A DNA stretch of 60,813 nt from Kalymmatonema hyalinum WJT4-NPBG1. Lineage in GTDB: Bacteria; Cyanobacteriota; Cyanobacteriia; Cyanobacteriales; Nostocaceae. The notes below the pieces were generated by a model. The model was not told where the DNA came from. It saw only the letters and a program-made list of their open reading frames with translations, and ran no database searches. The stretch covers positions 1-60,813 of the forward strand of contig JAHHIB010000052.1 of the NCBI GenBank assembly GCA_019359075.1, read 5' to 3'. Shown piece by piece: positions 18,404-26,322 of this stretch (positions within the stretch are counted from its first letter, which is position 1; each line of letters begins with the position of its first letter). The position numbers and the translations under genes are program-made.

Positions 18404-18674
18404 CAATACCGACTAAATCAATCAATTAACTCGCCACTTTTGCCTGGTTTTCAACTTCGCCTAGATGATATCCTCCCTCGGTAAGTGGTTGCATGATCGT
18501 AGTAGTGAGATGGTAGCCAAGCGGATGATTCGGCTAGGCAAGTGGCGATCGCAAATAATTATTACGGCATATACAGCACTTGGTTTGTTCGACCTCTTGC
18601 ACTGGCTATCATGCTTTGAGGGTAGCTTTTTTGACTTGTGTTAGTATGCTGTGGTTGATAGTCGATGTCCGCTC

Positions 18675-18902
18675 ATGCCAAAGAAAATTAGGGAGCTAAA
18701 ACAAAAGCTACTTCAAGCCGGTTTTACGAAACTCCCAGGCAAAGGAAGTCACACCAACTGGATACATCCTTTGTACTCTGGAAAACTAACAGTTTCTGGC
18801 AAAGATGGTTCGGACGCTAAACCCTATCAAGAAAAGGATGTACAGCAAGCTATAACAGAAGTAGAGGAGAAGCAACAGCAAGAGAAGCAAGAAGATGAGT
18901 AA
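18675..18902 (+). CDS. hicA: HicA-type toxin
   Basis: A 75-residue mRNA-interferase toxin with a dsRNA-binding-like fold: MPKKIRELKQKLLQAGF at the start, then GKGSHTNWIHP, whose His is the catalytic residue of HicA. ATG 18675 is preferred to the in-frame upstream start at 18651 because it matches family members. The tail (EEKQQQEKQEDE) is an unusual charged extension. It overlaps hicB by eight bases, so translation is probably coupled. Confidence 0.88.
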   Translation: MPKKIRELKQKLLQAGFTKLPGKGSHTNWIHPLYSGKLTVSGKDGSDAKPYQEKDVQQAITEVEEKQQQEKQEDE

Positions 18903-19113
18903 ATTTAAGTATCAAATGTTGATTCAATGGTCAGAAGAAGACAACTGCTTCTTGGTAGGATTTCCTGATTTTCCTGGACAGCGTTGGCGGACTCATGGTG
19001 ATACCTATGAGGAAGCTGTTGTAAATGGTATTGAAGCCTTAGAGTCTCTAATTATGGCTTATGAAGCAACAGGCGAACCACTTCCAGAACCAACTGTTAA
19101 CAAAGCGGCTTAG
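18895..19113 (+). CDS. hicB: HicB-type antitoxin
   Basis: A 72-residue antitoxin partner of the preceding toxin: the partially degraded RNase-H-like HicB fold reads YQMLIQWSEEDNCFLVGFPD, then TYEEAVVNGIEALE. There is no separate DNA-binding domain after the fold, so any autoregulation would differ from that of two-domain HicB proteins. The start codon overlaps the end of hicA. Confidence 0.88.
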   Translation: MSKFKYQMLIQWSEEDNCFLVGFPDFPGQRWRTHGDTYEEAVVNGIEALESLIMAYEATGEPLPEPTVNKAA

Positions 19114-19592
19114 TAGCATACACTTCCTTTGAATAAGCAAATAGATAGATAGCAAAACCTTTTTTCTTCAAAGATTTACTTTTAATTTAAGAATTAAAAC
19201 AACTATTATCTATTGCATAGACTTTATTCTCAGAGTAGAACAGGGCAATGGTGTGCTTTTCTAGATTAACGAGCAAACTCCCTGCTGCTTGCACATCTGC
19301 AAGTTTGGCAGCACGGATGTATCTGTCTGTACCTGTTGCGGGTTCAAAAGTTTGAGTCATATGCGCCTGATGGGATAGGGGATGAGAAGCACAGGTGATA
19401 ACTTCTACTTCCTACTCTGGCGAAATTTTAAGGGTTTGAGCAGAAATTGATTCTAAATTTTGTTAAGTAAGCCAGCATAGAAGCAGATCCCCCCAAGTCC
19501 CCTTAAAAAGGGAGGCTTTATTTTTTCTTTTTTTTCTCACAGTAAATTTACGGTAGTTGCCCACAATATCCATAGCCTAATGTTTTATTAGT
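19114..19592. other. Non-coding stretch with a degenerate palindrome
   Basis: About 480 bases with no convincing gene. It contains a poor copy (19496-19516) of the CCCCCC...GGGGGG palindrome that also borders the DUF559 gene, followed by a T-rich run. Confidence 0.5.
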
Positions 19593-20063
19593 GTGAATAC
19601 TAAATTGAACGCTCACTCAATTCCCCCCTTTTTAAGGGGGGTTAGGGGGGATGATCACGAGAATCGGCATATCCCCAAACAAAAACGCCTACTCAACACA
19701 GATTTTCACTTACCCTACAACCCAGAACTTGTTGAAAGGGCAAAGGAACTTAGAAAAAACATGACTCCAGCCGAGAATAAGCTGTGGAACGACTACCTAA
19801 AAACATTCAAATTTCGGGTTTTAAGGCAAAGACCAATTGATAATTTTATTGTTGACTTTTACTGTGCAAAGTTGAAATTGGTGATTGAGATCGATGGAGA
19901 TAGCCATTTCACCATTGAAGGCAAAAATTATGATACAGAAAGAACACAGATATTAGAAGGGTATGGACTAGAAGTGATAAGATTTACCAATAAGGATGTG
20001 TTAAACAATTTTGAAAGTGTGTGTCAGCAAATACAGGAGTTGATACGTCAAATCCTCGGTTAA
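19593..20063 (+). CDS. DUF559 (Vsr-like) putative endonuclease
   Basis: Up to 156 residues from a GTG at 19593. The DUF559 domain starts near residue 40: ELRKNMTPAENKLWNDYL, RVLRQRPIDNFIVDFYC, LVIEIDGDSHF, then EVIRFTNKDV. This family shares the fold of Vsr mismatch endonucleases; its role is unknown. The first ~38 residues are partly encoded by a palindromic repeat (IPPFLRGVRGD), so the true start may be further in. A copy of the same palindrome in inverted orientation abuts the stop codon. Confidence 0.75.
   Translation: MNTKLNAHSIPPFLRGVRGDDHENRHIPKQKRLLNTDFHLPYNPELVERAKELRKNMTPAENKLWNDYLKTFKFRVLRQRPIDNFIVDFYCAKLKLVIEIDGDSHFTIEGKNYDTERTQILEGYGLEVIRFTNKDVLNNFESVCQQIQELIRQILG
19623..19652. 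repeat. C6-T5AA-G6 palindromic repeat, left copy (inside DUF559 ORF)
   Basis: CCCCCCTTTTTAAGGGGGG followed by TTAGGGGGGAT. It is the near-exact reverse complement of the right copy at 20064. Confidence 0.85.
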
Positions 20064-20094
20064 GATCCCCCCAACCCCCCTTAAAAAGGGGGGC
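20064..20094. repeat. C6-TTAAAAA-G6 palindromic repeat, right copy
   Basis: GATCCCCCCAACCCCCCTTA... ending in GGGGGGC, starting at the base after the DUF559 stop. Could also act as a terminator. Inverted relative to the copy at 19623. Confidence 0.85.
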
Positions 20095-20333
20095 TTTATC
20101 AAGTCAACGCTTGCGTGTCTTTCTACACGCTACATCCCACACCTTATTATTTAATCACTTTTTCAGTAGGTAGATTCGCTTAGTTTGTTATGTGGATAAA
20201 TGGTAGGTTTCAAATACTCTAATTCGCCATTTTCCCCTGCAATCACTTTGTTTGCCAGGTATTAGGCGTACCCAATGACAAACAGTTGTAAAATTTTATC
20301 CTGGATAGAAAAACAGTGCGGTATATCTAGAAG

Positions 20334-21248
20334 ATGAAAAAATTTTTGGTGTCAGGTGCGTTGCTACTATTGCTCCCTTTAACAGCTTGTTCCCCCAGCA
20401 CATCTGGAAATTCTGGTACAGGTGCAAAAGAGGTAAAACCTTTGATCACAGGGGCAATTCCCGATCAAGACCCGGAGAAGTTGCAGCGACAGTACACCAA
20501 ATTAGCCTCTTATTTACAAAAAGAACTCAATGTTCCTGTAGAATACAAACCCGTCACGGATTATACAGCAGCAGTCACAGCATTTAAAGTTGGAGATTTA
20601 GATTTAGTTTGGTTTGGGGGATTAACTGGCGTTCAAGCAAGGTTGCAAGTCCCAGGTGCGGAGGCGATCGCCCAACGTGACGTAGACGAAAAATTTCACA
20701 GCGTTTTCATTGCCAACAAAAAAACGAATCTCAAACCATTCAAAGATACTGCCGATCTCCAACAACTCAAAGGGCGTACCTTCACCTTTGGTAGCGAGTC
20801 TTCCACATCTGGGCGTTTAATGCCACAACACTTTCTTCAACAAGCTGGCGTCAACCTCACAGATTTTAAAGGACAAGCTGGCTTTTCCGGCGACCATGAC
20901 AAAACCATCAAATTTGTAGAAGCAGGAACCTATGAAGTCGGCGCTTTAAACGAAAAAGTTTGGCAAAAGCGTGTCAACGCCAAAGAAGTAGACTTAAATA
21001 AAGTAGAAGTTCTCTGGCGCACCCCTGCATACTACGATTATCACTGGGTACTCAACCCCCAAATCAAACAACGCTACGGTGAAGATTTCGGCAAAAAAGT
21101 GCAGAATGCATTGTTCAAACTAGACTCCAAAGTCCCAGAACAAAAAGAAATTCTCGACCTCTTACAAGCAGAAAAATTCATTCCCACAAAGAACGAAAAC
21201 TACGCTCAAATCGAAAAAATTGGTCGAGAAATAGGTAAGATTAAGTAG
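20334..21248 (+). CDS. phnD: PhnD-type ABC substrate-binding lipoprotein
   Basis: A 304-residue lipoprotein with lipobox LTAC (Cys19) anchoring it outside the inner membrane. The mature part belongs to the phosphate/phosphite/phosphonate binding family: GAIPDQDPEKLQRQYTKLA, then GDLDLVWFGGLTG and RGRTFTFGSESSTSGRL-like segments. Related proteins are annotated as phosphonate, phosphite or putative selenate binders, so the ligand is open; no C-P lyase or ptxD gene is in the window. The matching ATPase and permease genes lie 2.5 kb downstream rather than adjacent. Confidence 0.85.
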   Translation: MKKFLVSGALLLLLPLTACSPSTSGNSGTGAKEVKPLITGAIPDQDPEKLQRQYTKLASYLQKELNVPVEYKPVTDYTAAVTAFKVGDLDLVWFGGLTGVQARLQVPGAEAIAQRDVDEKFHSVFIANKKTNLKPFKDTADLQQLKGRTFTFGSESSTSGRLMPQHFLQQAGVNLTDFKGQAGFSGDHDKTIKFVEAGTYEVGALNEKVWQKRVNAKEVDLNKVEVLWRTPAYYDYHWVLNPQIKQRYGEDFGKKVQNALFKLDSKVPEQKEILDLLQAEKFIPTKNENYAQIEKIGREIGKIK

Positions 21249-21269
21249 TTGCAATGCTGTTGCAAAGAA

Positions 21270-21722
21270 ATGGAAACGACATTCAAACTAGCAGACAACT
21301 TTGATACTGAACTTCTTATTCAGTTCATCCAAGAGTTTTACAAGTATGATGGTCATCCATTTGATGAAGCGACTGTTGGCACAGCTTTGGCAAAAATTTT
21401 AAATGACGATTCTCTAGGGCGAGTGTGGCTAATCCAACAAGATAGCCAAGTGATTGGATACATTATCCTGACGTTTGGCTACAGTTTAGAGTACCGAGGA
21501 CGCGATGCTTTTATTGATGAATTTTATATCCGAGAAAGTCATCGAGGGCAAGGAGTAGGCGTGAAAACTATTCAATTTATAGAAAGTGTATGTCCTTCTT
21601 TAGAGATTAAAGCACTGCATCTAGAAGTTGAACGGGAAAATACAATTGCACAAAGCTTTTATCGAAAGGTTGGTTTTGCAGACCAAAATCGCTATTTAAT
21701 GACAAAATGGATAGCAACCTGA
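21270..21722 (+). CDS. GNAT-family N-acetyltransferase
   Basis: A 150-residue acetyl-CoA-dependent acyltransferase from ATG 21270 (METTFKL). The acetyl-CoA loop is ESHRGQGVGVKTIQFI and the C-terminal part ends ENTIAQSFYRKVGF, typical of the family. It follows phnD by about 20 bases and may be co-transcribed, but nothing links the functions. Acceptor substrate unknown. Confidence 0.85.
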   Translation: METTFKLADNFDTELLIQFIQEFYKYDGHPFDEATVGTALAKILNDDSLGRVWLIQQDSQVIGYIILTFGYSLEYRGRDAFIDEFYIRESHRGQGVGVKTIQFIESVCPSLEIKALHLEVERENTIAQSFYRKVGFADQNRYLMTKWIAT

Positions 21723-21818
21723 TCCCGCCGACGACTCCGTGTAAATTTCTCTGCTCCCTCTGCGTCGTCTGCGGTTCCATTATGCATTTTCTGAGCAAAG
21801 CAGCAGGGGTGGTTCATA

Positions 21819-21926
21819 TATAGCGGATTTCAACAGCGTGAGGTACAAACTTAGAACAGCTCATATCTTGTGGGGTGGGCGTCCTCGCCCGCCCGAATGT
21901 ACCTCATTGAATTGCAAATCGCTATA
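21819..21926. repeat. MITE-like foldback element (about 108 bp)
   Basis: Outer arms TATAGCGGATTT / AAATCGCTATA, a middle pair TGAGGTACA / TGTACCTCA (21839-21847, 21898-21906) and an inner GGGCG / GCCCG nest symmetrically, so the whole unit folds into one long hairpin. I recall similar sequences dispersed in Nostocales genomes. It lies between the convergent GNAT and SDR genes. Confidence 0.65.
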
Positions 21927-21932
21927 AGTTTC

Positions 21933-22682
21933 TCAAACATTCATATAGCCGCCATCAACTACAAGATCAGCCGCTGTCATGTAGGACGATTCATCACTAG
22001 CAAGAAATAGAGCAGCATTGGCAATTTCTTCCGGTTGCCCTAAACGCGCCAGTGGTGAAGTCTGCATGACATAGTTAGCAAAACCATCAACTGCTTCCTG
22101 TGGAAGGTTAAGCTTTTCTTGAAAAGAAGTCCTCACTAGCCCTGGACTTAGGGCATTCACCCGAATTTTGCGTGGTGCCAGTTCAGCTGCTAAGGAACGA
22201 GCAAATGACCGTACAGCAGCCTTGGTGGCAAAATAGACACTACCTGTTGATGCACCTTTCTCATTCACAGCTGAAGCATTTACAATCACACTTGCACCTT
22301 CTTTCAACAACCCAGCTAACTTTTGCACTGTGAAGAACACACCCTTCACATTGATGTCAAACTGGTTATCGTATAGTGTCTCATCAACCTGCTCCAGAGG
22401 GGAAAAGTACCCAATACCAGCGTTAGCAAACAAAATATCCAGATCACCAAATTCTTGCTTTACACGCACAGCTAAAGCCTCCAAATCACCAAGCGATCGC
22501 ACATCGACAAGCACTGGAATAACTTGCTGATCCCATTCCTTTGCCGCCGCAGCCAGCCGTTCTTCATTTTGTCCAGTAATTATCACACGACATCCCTCTG
22601 CTACAAACCGCCGCGCTGTTGCTAAACCTATACCTGTTGTGCCACCAGTAATCAAAGCCCTTTTGCCTGCTAGTTTTGCCAC
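21933..22682 (-). CDS. Short-chain dehydrogenase/reductase
   Basis: A 249-residue classical SDR. The NAD(P) motif TGGTTGIG is at 12-19, NAG in LFANAGIGY, and the catalytic Ser137, Tyr150 and Lys154 (VYFATKAAV) are all present. The substrate is not predictable. It follows a TetR regulator on the same strand after 71 bases, and a palindrome in that gap matches one in the regulator's promoter, so the pair is probably co-regulated by the repressor. Confidence 0.9.
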   Translation of the reverse strand: MAKLAGKRALITGGTTGIGLATARRFVAEGCRVIITGQNEERLAAAAKEWDQQVIPVLVDVRSLGDLEALAVRVKQEFGDLDILFANAGIGYFSPLEQVDETLYDNQFDINVKGVFFTVQKLAGLLKEGASVIVNASAVNEKGASTGSVYFATKAAVRSFARSLAAELAPRKIRVNALSPGLVRTSFQEKLNLPQEAVDGFANYVMQTSPLARLGQPEEIANAALFLASDESSYMTAADLVVDGGYMNV

Positions 22683-22710
22683 GATTCCATCTCCTTTCTA
22701 ATCGGTTTAT

Positions 22711-22726
22711 TTGACTGAACGGTCAA
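22711..22726. promoter_or_regulatory. TetR operator candidate between tetR and SDR genes
   Basis: TTGACTGAACGGTCAA, an imperfect palindrome. Its reverse complement differs by one base from the palindrome upstream of the TetR gene at 23355-23370. Confidence 0.65.
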
Positions 22727-22753
22727 AAATTGAAGAAAAAAAATTGCTTGATT

Positions 22754-23335
22754 TTACTTCAGCACTGACAATGCTACTTTAAGAATGTCATCAATAGATG
22801 AACAACTGAGACTAGCTTTACCTCTGACATTGATGCCTAAAACAACATGGTAGAGAAAACAAGCTAGTTCTCTAGGATTGGTAGAAGCAGATAATTCACC
22901 AGCTACCACCGCTTTTTTTAAAGCTCGCTCAAAGGCTTGCTCCAATCGCCTGACAACTATCCCAACAGCTTCTTCTACAGCTTTGTCATGAGGGGCTAAC
23001 TCCATAATGGTATTCGCTACTAAACATCCTCGATATTCAGGACGAGCAGCATTTTCAGCCAGTGTCTTGAGCAAATTGCGGATGTTTTCTAGAGGTTCAC
23101 CAGGAGCATCCAACTGTTGTTCAAGACTCCTCACTACAGTATCGCTATAGTATCTAATAGCCTCCAAAAATAGAGCGTGTTTACTGCCAAAGGTATTGTA
23201 CAAGCTCTGGCGTTGGATACCCATATGGTTAAGCAGGTCATTCAGCCCAGTGGCGTTATAGCCTTTAAACCAAAAAAGGTTCATTGCTTTCTCTAAGGCT
23301 TCTTCCCTGTCAAACTCTAACTTTCTTCCAACCAT
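22754..23335 (-). CDS. TetR/AcrR-family transcriptional regulator
   Basis: A 193-residue repressor. The N-terminal helix-turn-helix (about residues 10-55) reads EKAMNLFWFKGYNATGLNDL, then MGIQRQSLYNTFGSK. The C-terminal ligand domain is of the common TetR_C type. It is the first gene of a unit with an SDR dehydrogenase; palindromes in front of both genes share a consensus. The inducer is unknown but such pairs often respond to the substrate of the neighbouring enzyme. Confidence 0.9.
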   Translation of the reverse strand: MVGRKLEFDREEALEKAMNLFWFKGYNATGLNDLLNHMGIQRQSLYNTFGSKHALFLEAIRYYSDTVVRSLEQQLDAPGEPLENIRNLLKTLAENAARPEYRGCLVANTIMELAPHDKAVEEAVGIVVRRLEQAFERALKKAVVAGELSASTNPRELACFLYHVVLGINVRGKASLSCSSIDDILKVALSVLK

Positions 23336-23350
23336 GTCATCACAGTATCA

Positions 23351-23374
23351 AAACTTGACCATTCAGTCAAGTTT
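23351..23374. promoter_or_regulatory. TetR operator candidate upstream of its own gene
   Basis: Nine-base arms AAACTTGAC / GTCAAGTTT around CATTCA, located 16 bases upstream of the TetR start codon. It contains TTGACCATTCAGTCAA, which matches the site at 22711 in the reverse orientation with one difference. Confidence 0.7.
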
Positions 23375-23602
23375 TCGTCACAAAATTTTTTTGTTACTGA
23401 CTGCCACGCTTTTTGTGTTACCCGTGCTATTGTGCGATCGCTCTGTTGTTCAATCAGGCATTTTCGTAGCAGTAGATTGAAAAGCGAGATACTTGGAAAA
23501 GTGACTTCTACAAAGCTGCTGATAAGAGCCGTTATGAGAAGTTTTTAGCCTGCAATGCTTCTAATAATGTGCTCTTAGGACTGGCTTAACAGTGCATGCA
23601 TC

Positions 23603-23651
23603 ACTTCTGCTACTAAGGAAGCGTTTTAAATGCTGCCTTAGTAGCAGAAGT
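23603..23651. repeat. Perfect 16-bp inverted repeat upstream of phnC
   Basis: Arms ACTTCTGCTACTAAGG and its complement (23603-23618 and 23636-23651) with a 17-base loop. No T-run follows. It could be a regulatory hairpin in the phnC leader or a dispersed repeat. Confidence 0.65.
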
Positions 23652-23739
23652 CTCTGTAATGTCAAAACACATACCTCTTAAGCATTACAGGCTTAACGAC
23701 GTTTATTGTTTTTGTGCTACGAAAACGCCCATTATTACT

Positions 23740-24489
23740 ATGAACTCACCTACACCAATTTTTGAACTCAAAAACGTCACCAAACAATTTGGAACCTTCC
23801 AATCTCTAACTGACATCAACTTGCAAATTTATCCAGGTGAACGAGTCGCCCTTGTTGGTTCCAGTGGTGCAGGAAAAAGTACCTTAATTAGCTTACTCAA
23901 CGGTACACTGCAACCCACACAAGGAGAAGTATGGGTACTCGGTCGCAACCTTGCACATCTACGTCCCAAGTCTCTACGACAAATACAGCGGCAAATTGGT
24001 ACAATTTACCAGCAATTTCATCTAGTGGACAACCTGCGAGTCATTCACAATGTCAACGCTGGACATTTGGGATGCTGGTCATTTTTTAAAGCTGCTGCTT
24101 CACTCATTTATCCCCTAGAGGTGGAAACAGCTGCAAAAGCATTAGCGCAGGTAGGAATTCCGGAAAAACTTTACGAACGTACAGACCGCCTTTCTGGTGG
24201 ACAGCAACAACGGGTGGCGATCGCCCGTGTTCTCGTGCAAGATCCCGCTGCTATCCTTGCTGATGAACCTATCTCTAGCCTCGATCCAGAACGCAGCCGC
24301 GAGGTGATGAATTTGTTATGTTTTTTAAATGACAATACGGGGAAAACACTAGTTATTAGTCTGCACGCAATTGAATATGCCCGCAGTCACTTTCAGCGCC
24401 TTGTTGGTTTGCAACAGGGACGAGTTTTGTTTGATGCACCTGTTGAGGAGGTGTCAGCGGGAATGGTGGAAAAATTGTATAGAATTTAA
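23740..24489 (+). CDS. phnC: PhnC-type ABC transporter ATPase
   Basis: A 249-residue ATP-binding subunit from ATG 23740; an upstream in-frame start at 23659 adds 27 residues unlike the family. Walker A is GSSGAGKST (about 40), the signature LSGGQQQRVAIAR (about 151) and Walker B AAILADEP (about 170). Together with the following double permease and the PhnD lipoprotein upstream it should form an importer for phosphonate, phosphite or a similar oxyanion. It is 100 bases ahead of the permease, with a GA-rich low-complexity stretch and a heptamer array between. Confidence 0.88.
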   Translation: MNSPTPIFELKNVTKQFGTFQSLTDINLQIYPGERVALVGSSGAGKSTLISLLNGTLQPTQGEVWVLGRNLAHLRPKSLRQIQRQIGTIYQQFHLVDNLRVIHNVNAGHLGCWSFFKAAASLIYPLEVETAAKALAQVGIPEKLYERTDRLSGGQQQRVAIARVLVQDPAAILADEPISSLDPERSREVMNLLCFLNDNTGKTLVISLHAIEYARSHFQRLVGLQQGRVLFDAPVEEVSAGMVEKLYRI

Positions 24490-24567
24490 CTGTATAGGGA
24501 CAGGGGACGCGGAGGAAGAGATGGGGAGAAGAAGGACACAGGGACACAAAGACGCGGGAACACGGAA

Positions 24568-24598
24568 AATGACTAATGACTAATGACTAATGACTAAT
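24568..24598. repeat. AATGACT heptamer array containing the phnE start codon
   Basis: Four perfect seven-base units. The ATG at 24590 that begins the permease lies in the fourth unit; no Shine-Dalgarno other than repeat sequence lies immediately upstream. Confidence 0.9.
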
Positions 24599-26245
24599 TC
24601 AATATTGCCTAAACGACCTTCACCTCTGAACTGGCGGACTCTGTGGGGGTTAGTGTTTCTTTTGTCGGTGGTTTGGTCGTTGTCTGTGGCTGGTGTATTT
24701 CAGCAAGATTTGGTGAATGAGGGGGGTTGGTATCTTGTTGTCCGCTTTCTTGTTGCTGCACTTTCACCGGATTTGAGTCCAGAATTTTTGCTGCTGACTC
24801 TGGATGCGACTCTGAAAACTCTTGCTTATGCTGTTTGTGGCACGTTTTTCTGTGTGGTTATCGGGTTGGCGGGTGGTGTTTTATCGACTGAGGTGTGGTG
24901 GAAGTCAGTTTCATTCAGAGGTTCTCAAGCACCTTGGCTAGTAGTCAGGGCAATTTTAGCAGTCCCGAGAGCAATTCACGAACTGATTTGGGGATTGTTT
25001 TTCGTGAATATTTTTGGACTTGATCCACTGGTGGCGGTGCTAGCGATCGCCATTCCTTTTGGTGCTATCACCGCTAAGGTATTTTCTGAAATTTTAGACG
25101 AAACTCCCCGTGCTCCTTTACTTGCACTACTCAATAGTGGTGTTCCGACCCTAAGTGCTTTTGCTTACACCCTGATTCCTCAAGCTTTCCCCAATCTACT
25201 TTCTTACAGCTTTTATCGGCTTGAATGTTCAATTCGTTCTGCTGCTGTCTTGGGTATCATTGGTGCTGGTGGATTAGGTTATCAAATTTTCCTTAGTCTC
25301 CAGTCACTGCGTTATGAGCAAATGTGGACTTTGATGTTTGCGTTGCTGTTGTTGAGTGGTGGAACAGATTTTTTCAGTGGGTTGTTACGTCAGCGCTTAG
25401 GTGTCCCTAGTCGTTTGGATTTGAATGTTCTGAATTTAAAGCAGCAAAAGTTACTTCGAGAGCGCGATCCAGTGGTAACTTTTTCAGTACTGGGTGCTGT
25501 TGCTTTATTAATATTCTCGTTCTGGTACGTCAAAGCCGATTTTACAAAACTCTGGGCACCACGAAGCGCCCAACTGTTGGCGGGAGTGTTTCACGACTTG
25601 TTCCCTCCGGATGTAAGCCAGTTGAATCAGATGTTGACCCTTTCGGCGCAGACTTTAGCTATGTCAATTTTGGCAAGCACAGCCGCAGGTTTGGGTGGAA
25701 TTTTGCTTTCTTTTCCAGCAGCAAGGGGAGACAAATCAATTCAAAATTCAAAATTCAAAATTCAAAATTCAAGATTTCTCTTGACTCGGTTTCTTCTGCT
25801 TTTTGCCCGTGCGGTTCCAGAACCAATATGGGCGTTAATCTTTCTGTTTGTGTTGTTTCCAGGGATTTTGCCGGGTGCGATCGCCCTTGCTATCCACAAT
25901 TTAGGTATTTTAGGGCGTTTGATGGCAGAGGTGATAGAAAATTTGGATGAGCGACCTTTGCGTTCCCTGAAAGCTTTGGGTGCAACTCAATCTCAAGTCT
26001 TCCTCTATGGTATTCTTCCCTTAACTCTTCCGCGCTTCCTTGCTTACATCCTCTACCGCTGGGAAGTCTGCATTCGTGCCACAGTGATTGTCGGGTTGGT
26101 GGGTGCTGGTGGTTTGGGGCGTCTCCTCACAGAGCAACTAAGTAGCTTTGATTACAAAGGTTTGCTGGCAACCTTAATCGTTTTTCTTAGTCTTACCTTT
26201 GTGGTAGACATAATTAGCGCTTCAGTACGGCGGTCTTTGAGGTAA
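24590..26245 (+). CDS. phnE: PhnE-type ABC permease, two permease domains in one chain
   Basis: A 551-residue membrane protein formed of two PhnE-like halves (about 1-275 and 305-551). Each half has an EAA-type loop: IPRAIHELIWGLFF-like and then IGAGGLGYQIF in the first, VPEPIWALIFLF and VGAGGLGRLLTEQL in the second. In most systems PhnE is a single-domain protein that dimerises, so this is an internal fusion. A heptamer repeat (25738-25772) encodes a hydrophilic insert QNSKFKIQNSRF inside the second half. The start codon itself comes from another heptamer array. Confidence 0.85.
   Translation: MTNSILPKRPSPLNWRTLWGLVFLLSVVWSLSVAGVFQQDLVNEGGWYLVVRFLVAALSPDLSPEFLLLTLDATLKTLAYAVCGTFFCVVIGLAGGVLSTEVWWKSVSFRGSQAPWLVVRAILAVPRAIHELIWGLFFVNIFGLDPLVAVLAIAIPFGAITAKVFSEILDETPRAPLLALLNSGVPTLSAFAYTLIPQAFPNLLSYSFYRLECSIRSAAVLGIIGAGGLGYQIFLSLQSLRYEQMWTLMFALLLLSGGTDFFSGLLRQRLGVPSRLDLNVLNLKQQKLLRERDPVVTFSVLGAVALLIFSFWYVKADFTKLWAPRSAQLLAGVFHDLFPPDVSQLNQMLTLSAQTLAMSILASTAAGLGGILLSFPAARGDKSIQNSKFKIQNSRFLLTRFLLLFARAVPEPIWALIFLFVLFPGILPGAIALAIHNLGILGRLMAEVIENLDERPLRSLKALGATQSQVFLYGILPLTLPRFLAYILYRWEVCIRATVIVGLVGAGGLGRLLTEQLSSFDYKGLLATLIVFLSLTFVVDIISASVRRSLR
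25738..25772. repeat. AATTCAA heptamer array inside phnE
   Basis: Five perfect units (35 bases) within the reading frame, in the loop before the second set of membrane helices. Related ATTCAAA units occur at 38590-38620 and 49892-49908. Confidence 0.9.
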
Positions 26246-26270
26246 TATATATAAATATTATTACGTATTA

Positions 26271-26314
26271 TCACGCTTAACCCCACCTCGCGTGCGGAGT
26301 GGGGTTAAGCGTGA
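26271..26314. terminator. Bidirectional terminator, 16-bp perfect stem
   Basis: Arms 26271-26286 (TCACGCTTAACCCCAC) and 26299-26314 with a 12-base loop, between the convergent phnE and peroxiredoxin genes. Confidence 0.75.
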
Positions 26315-26322
26315 TCGTTGAT

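Noticed and set aside
18675-20063. HicA/HicB, Uma2 and DUF559 as one defence island
   Set aside because: The genes are separated by long gaps and repeats, and none is a known core defence gene; simple clustering of mobile-type genes is enough to explain it.
20334-26245. C-P lyase (phn) pathway
   Set aside because: Only transport genes are present; no phnG-phnM-type enzymes or ptxD occur in the window.
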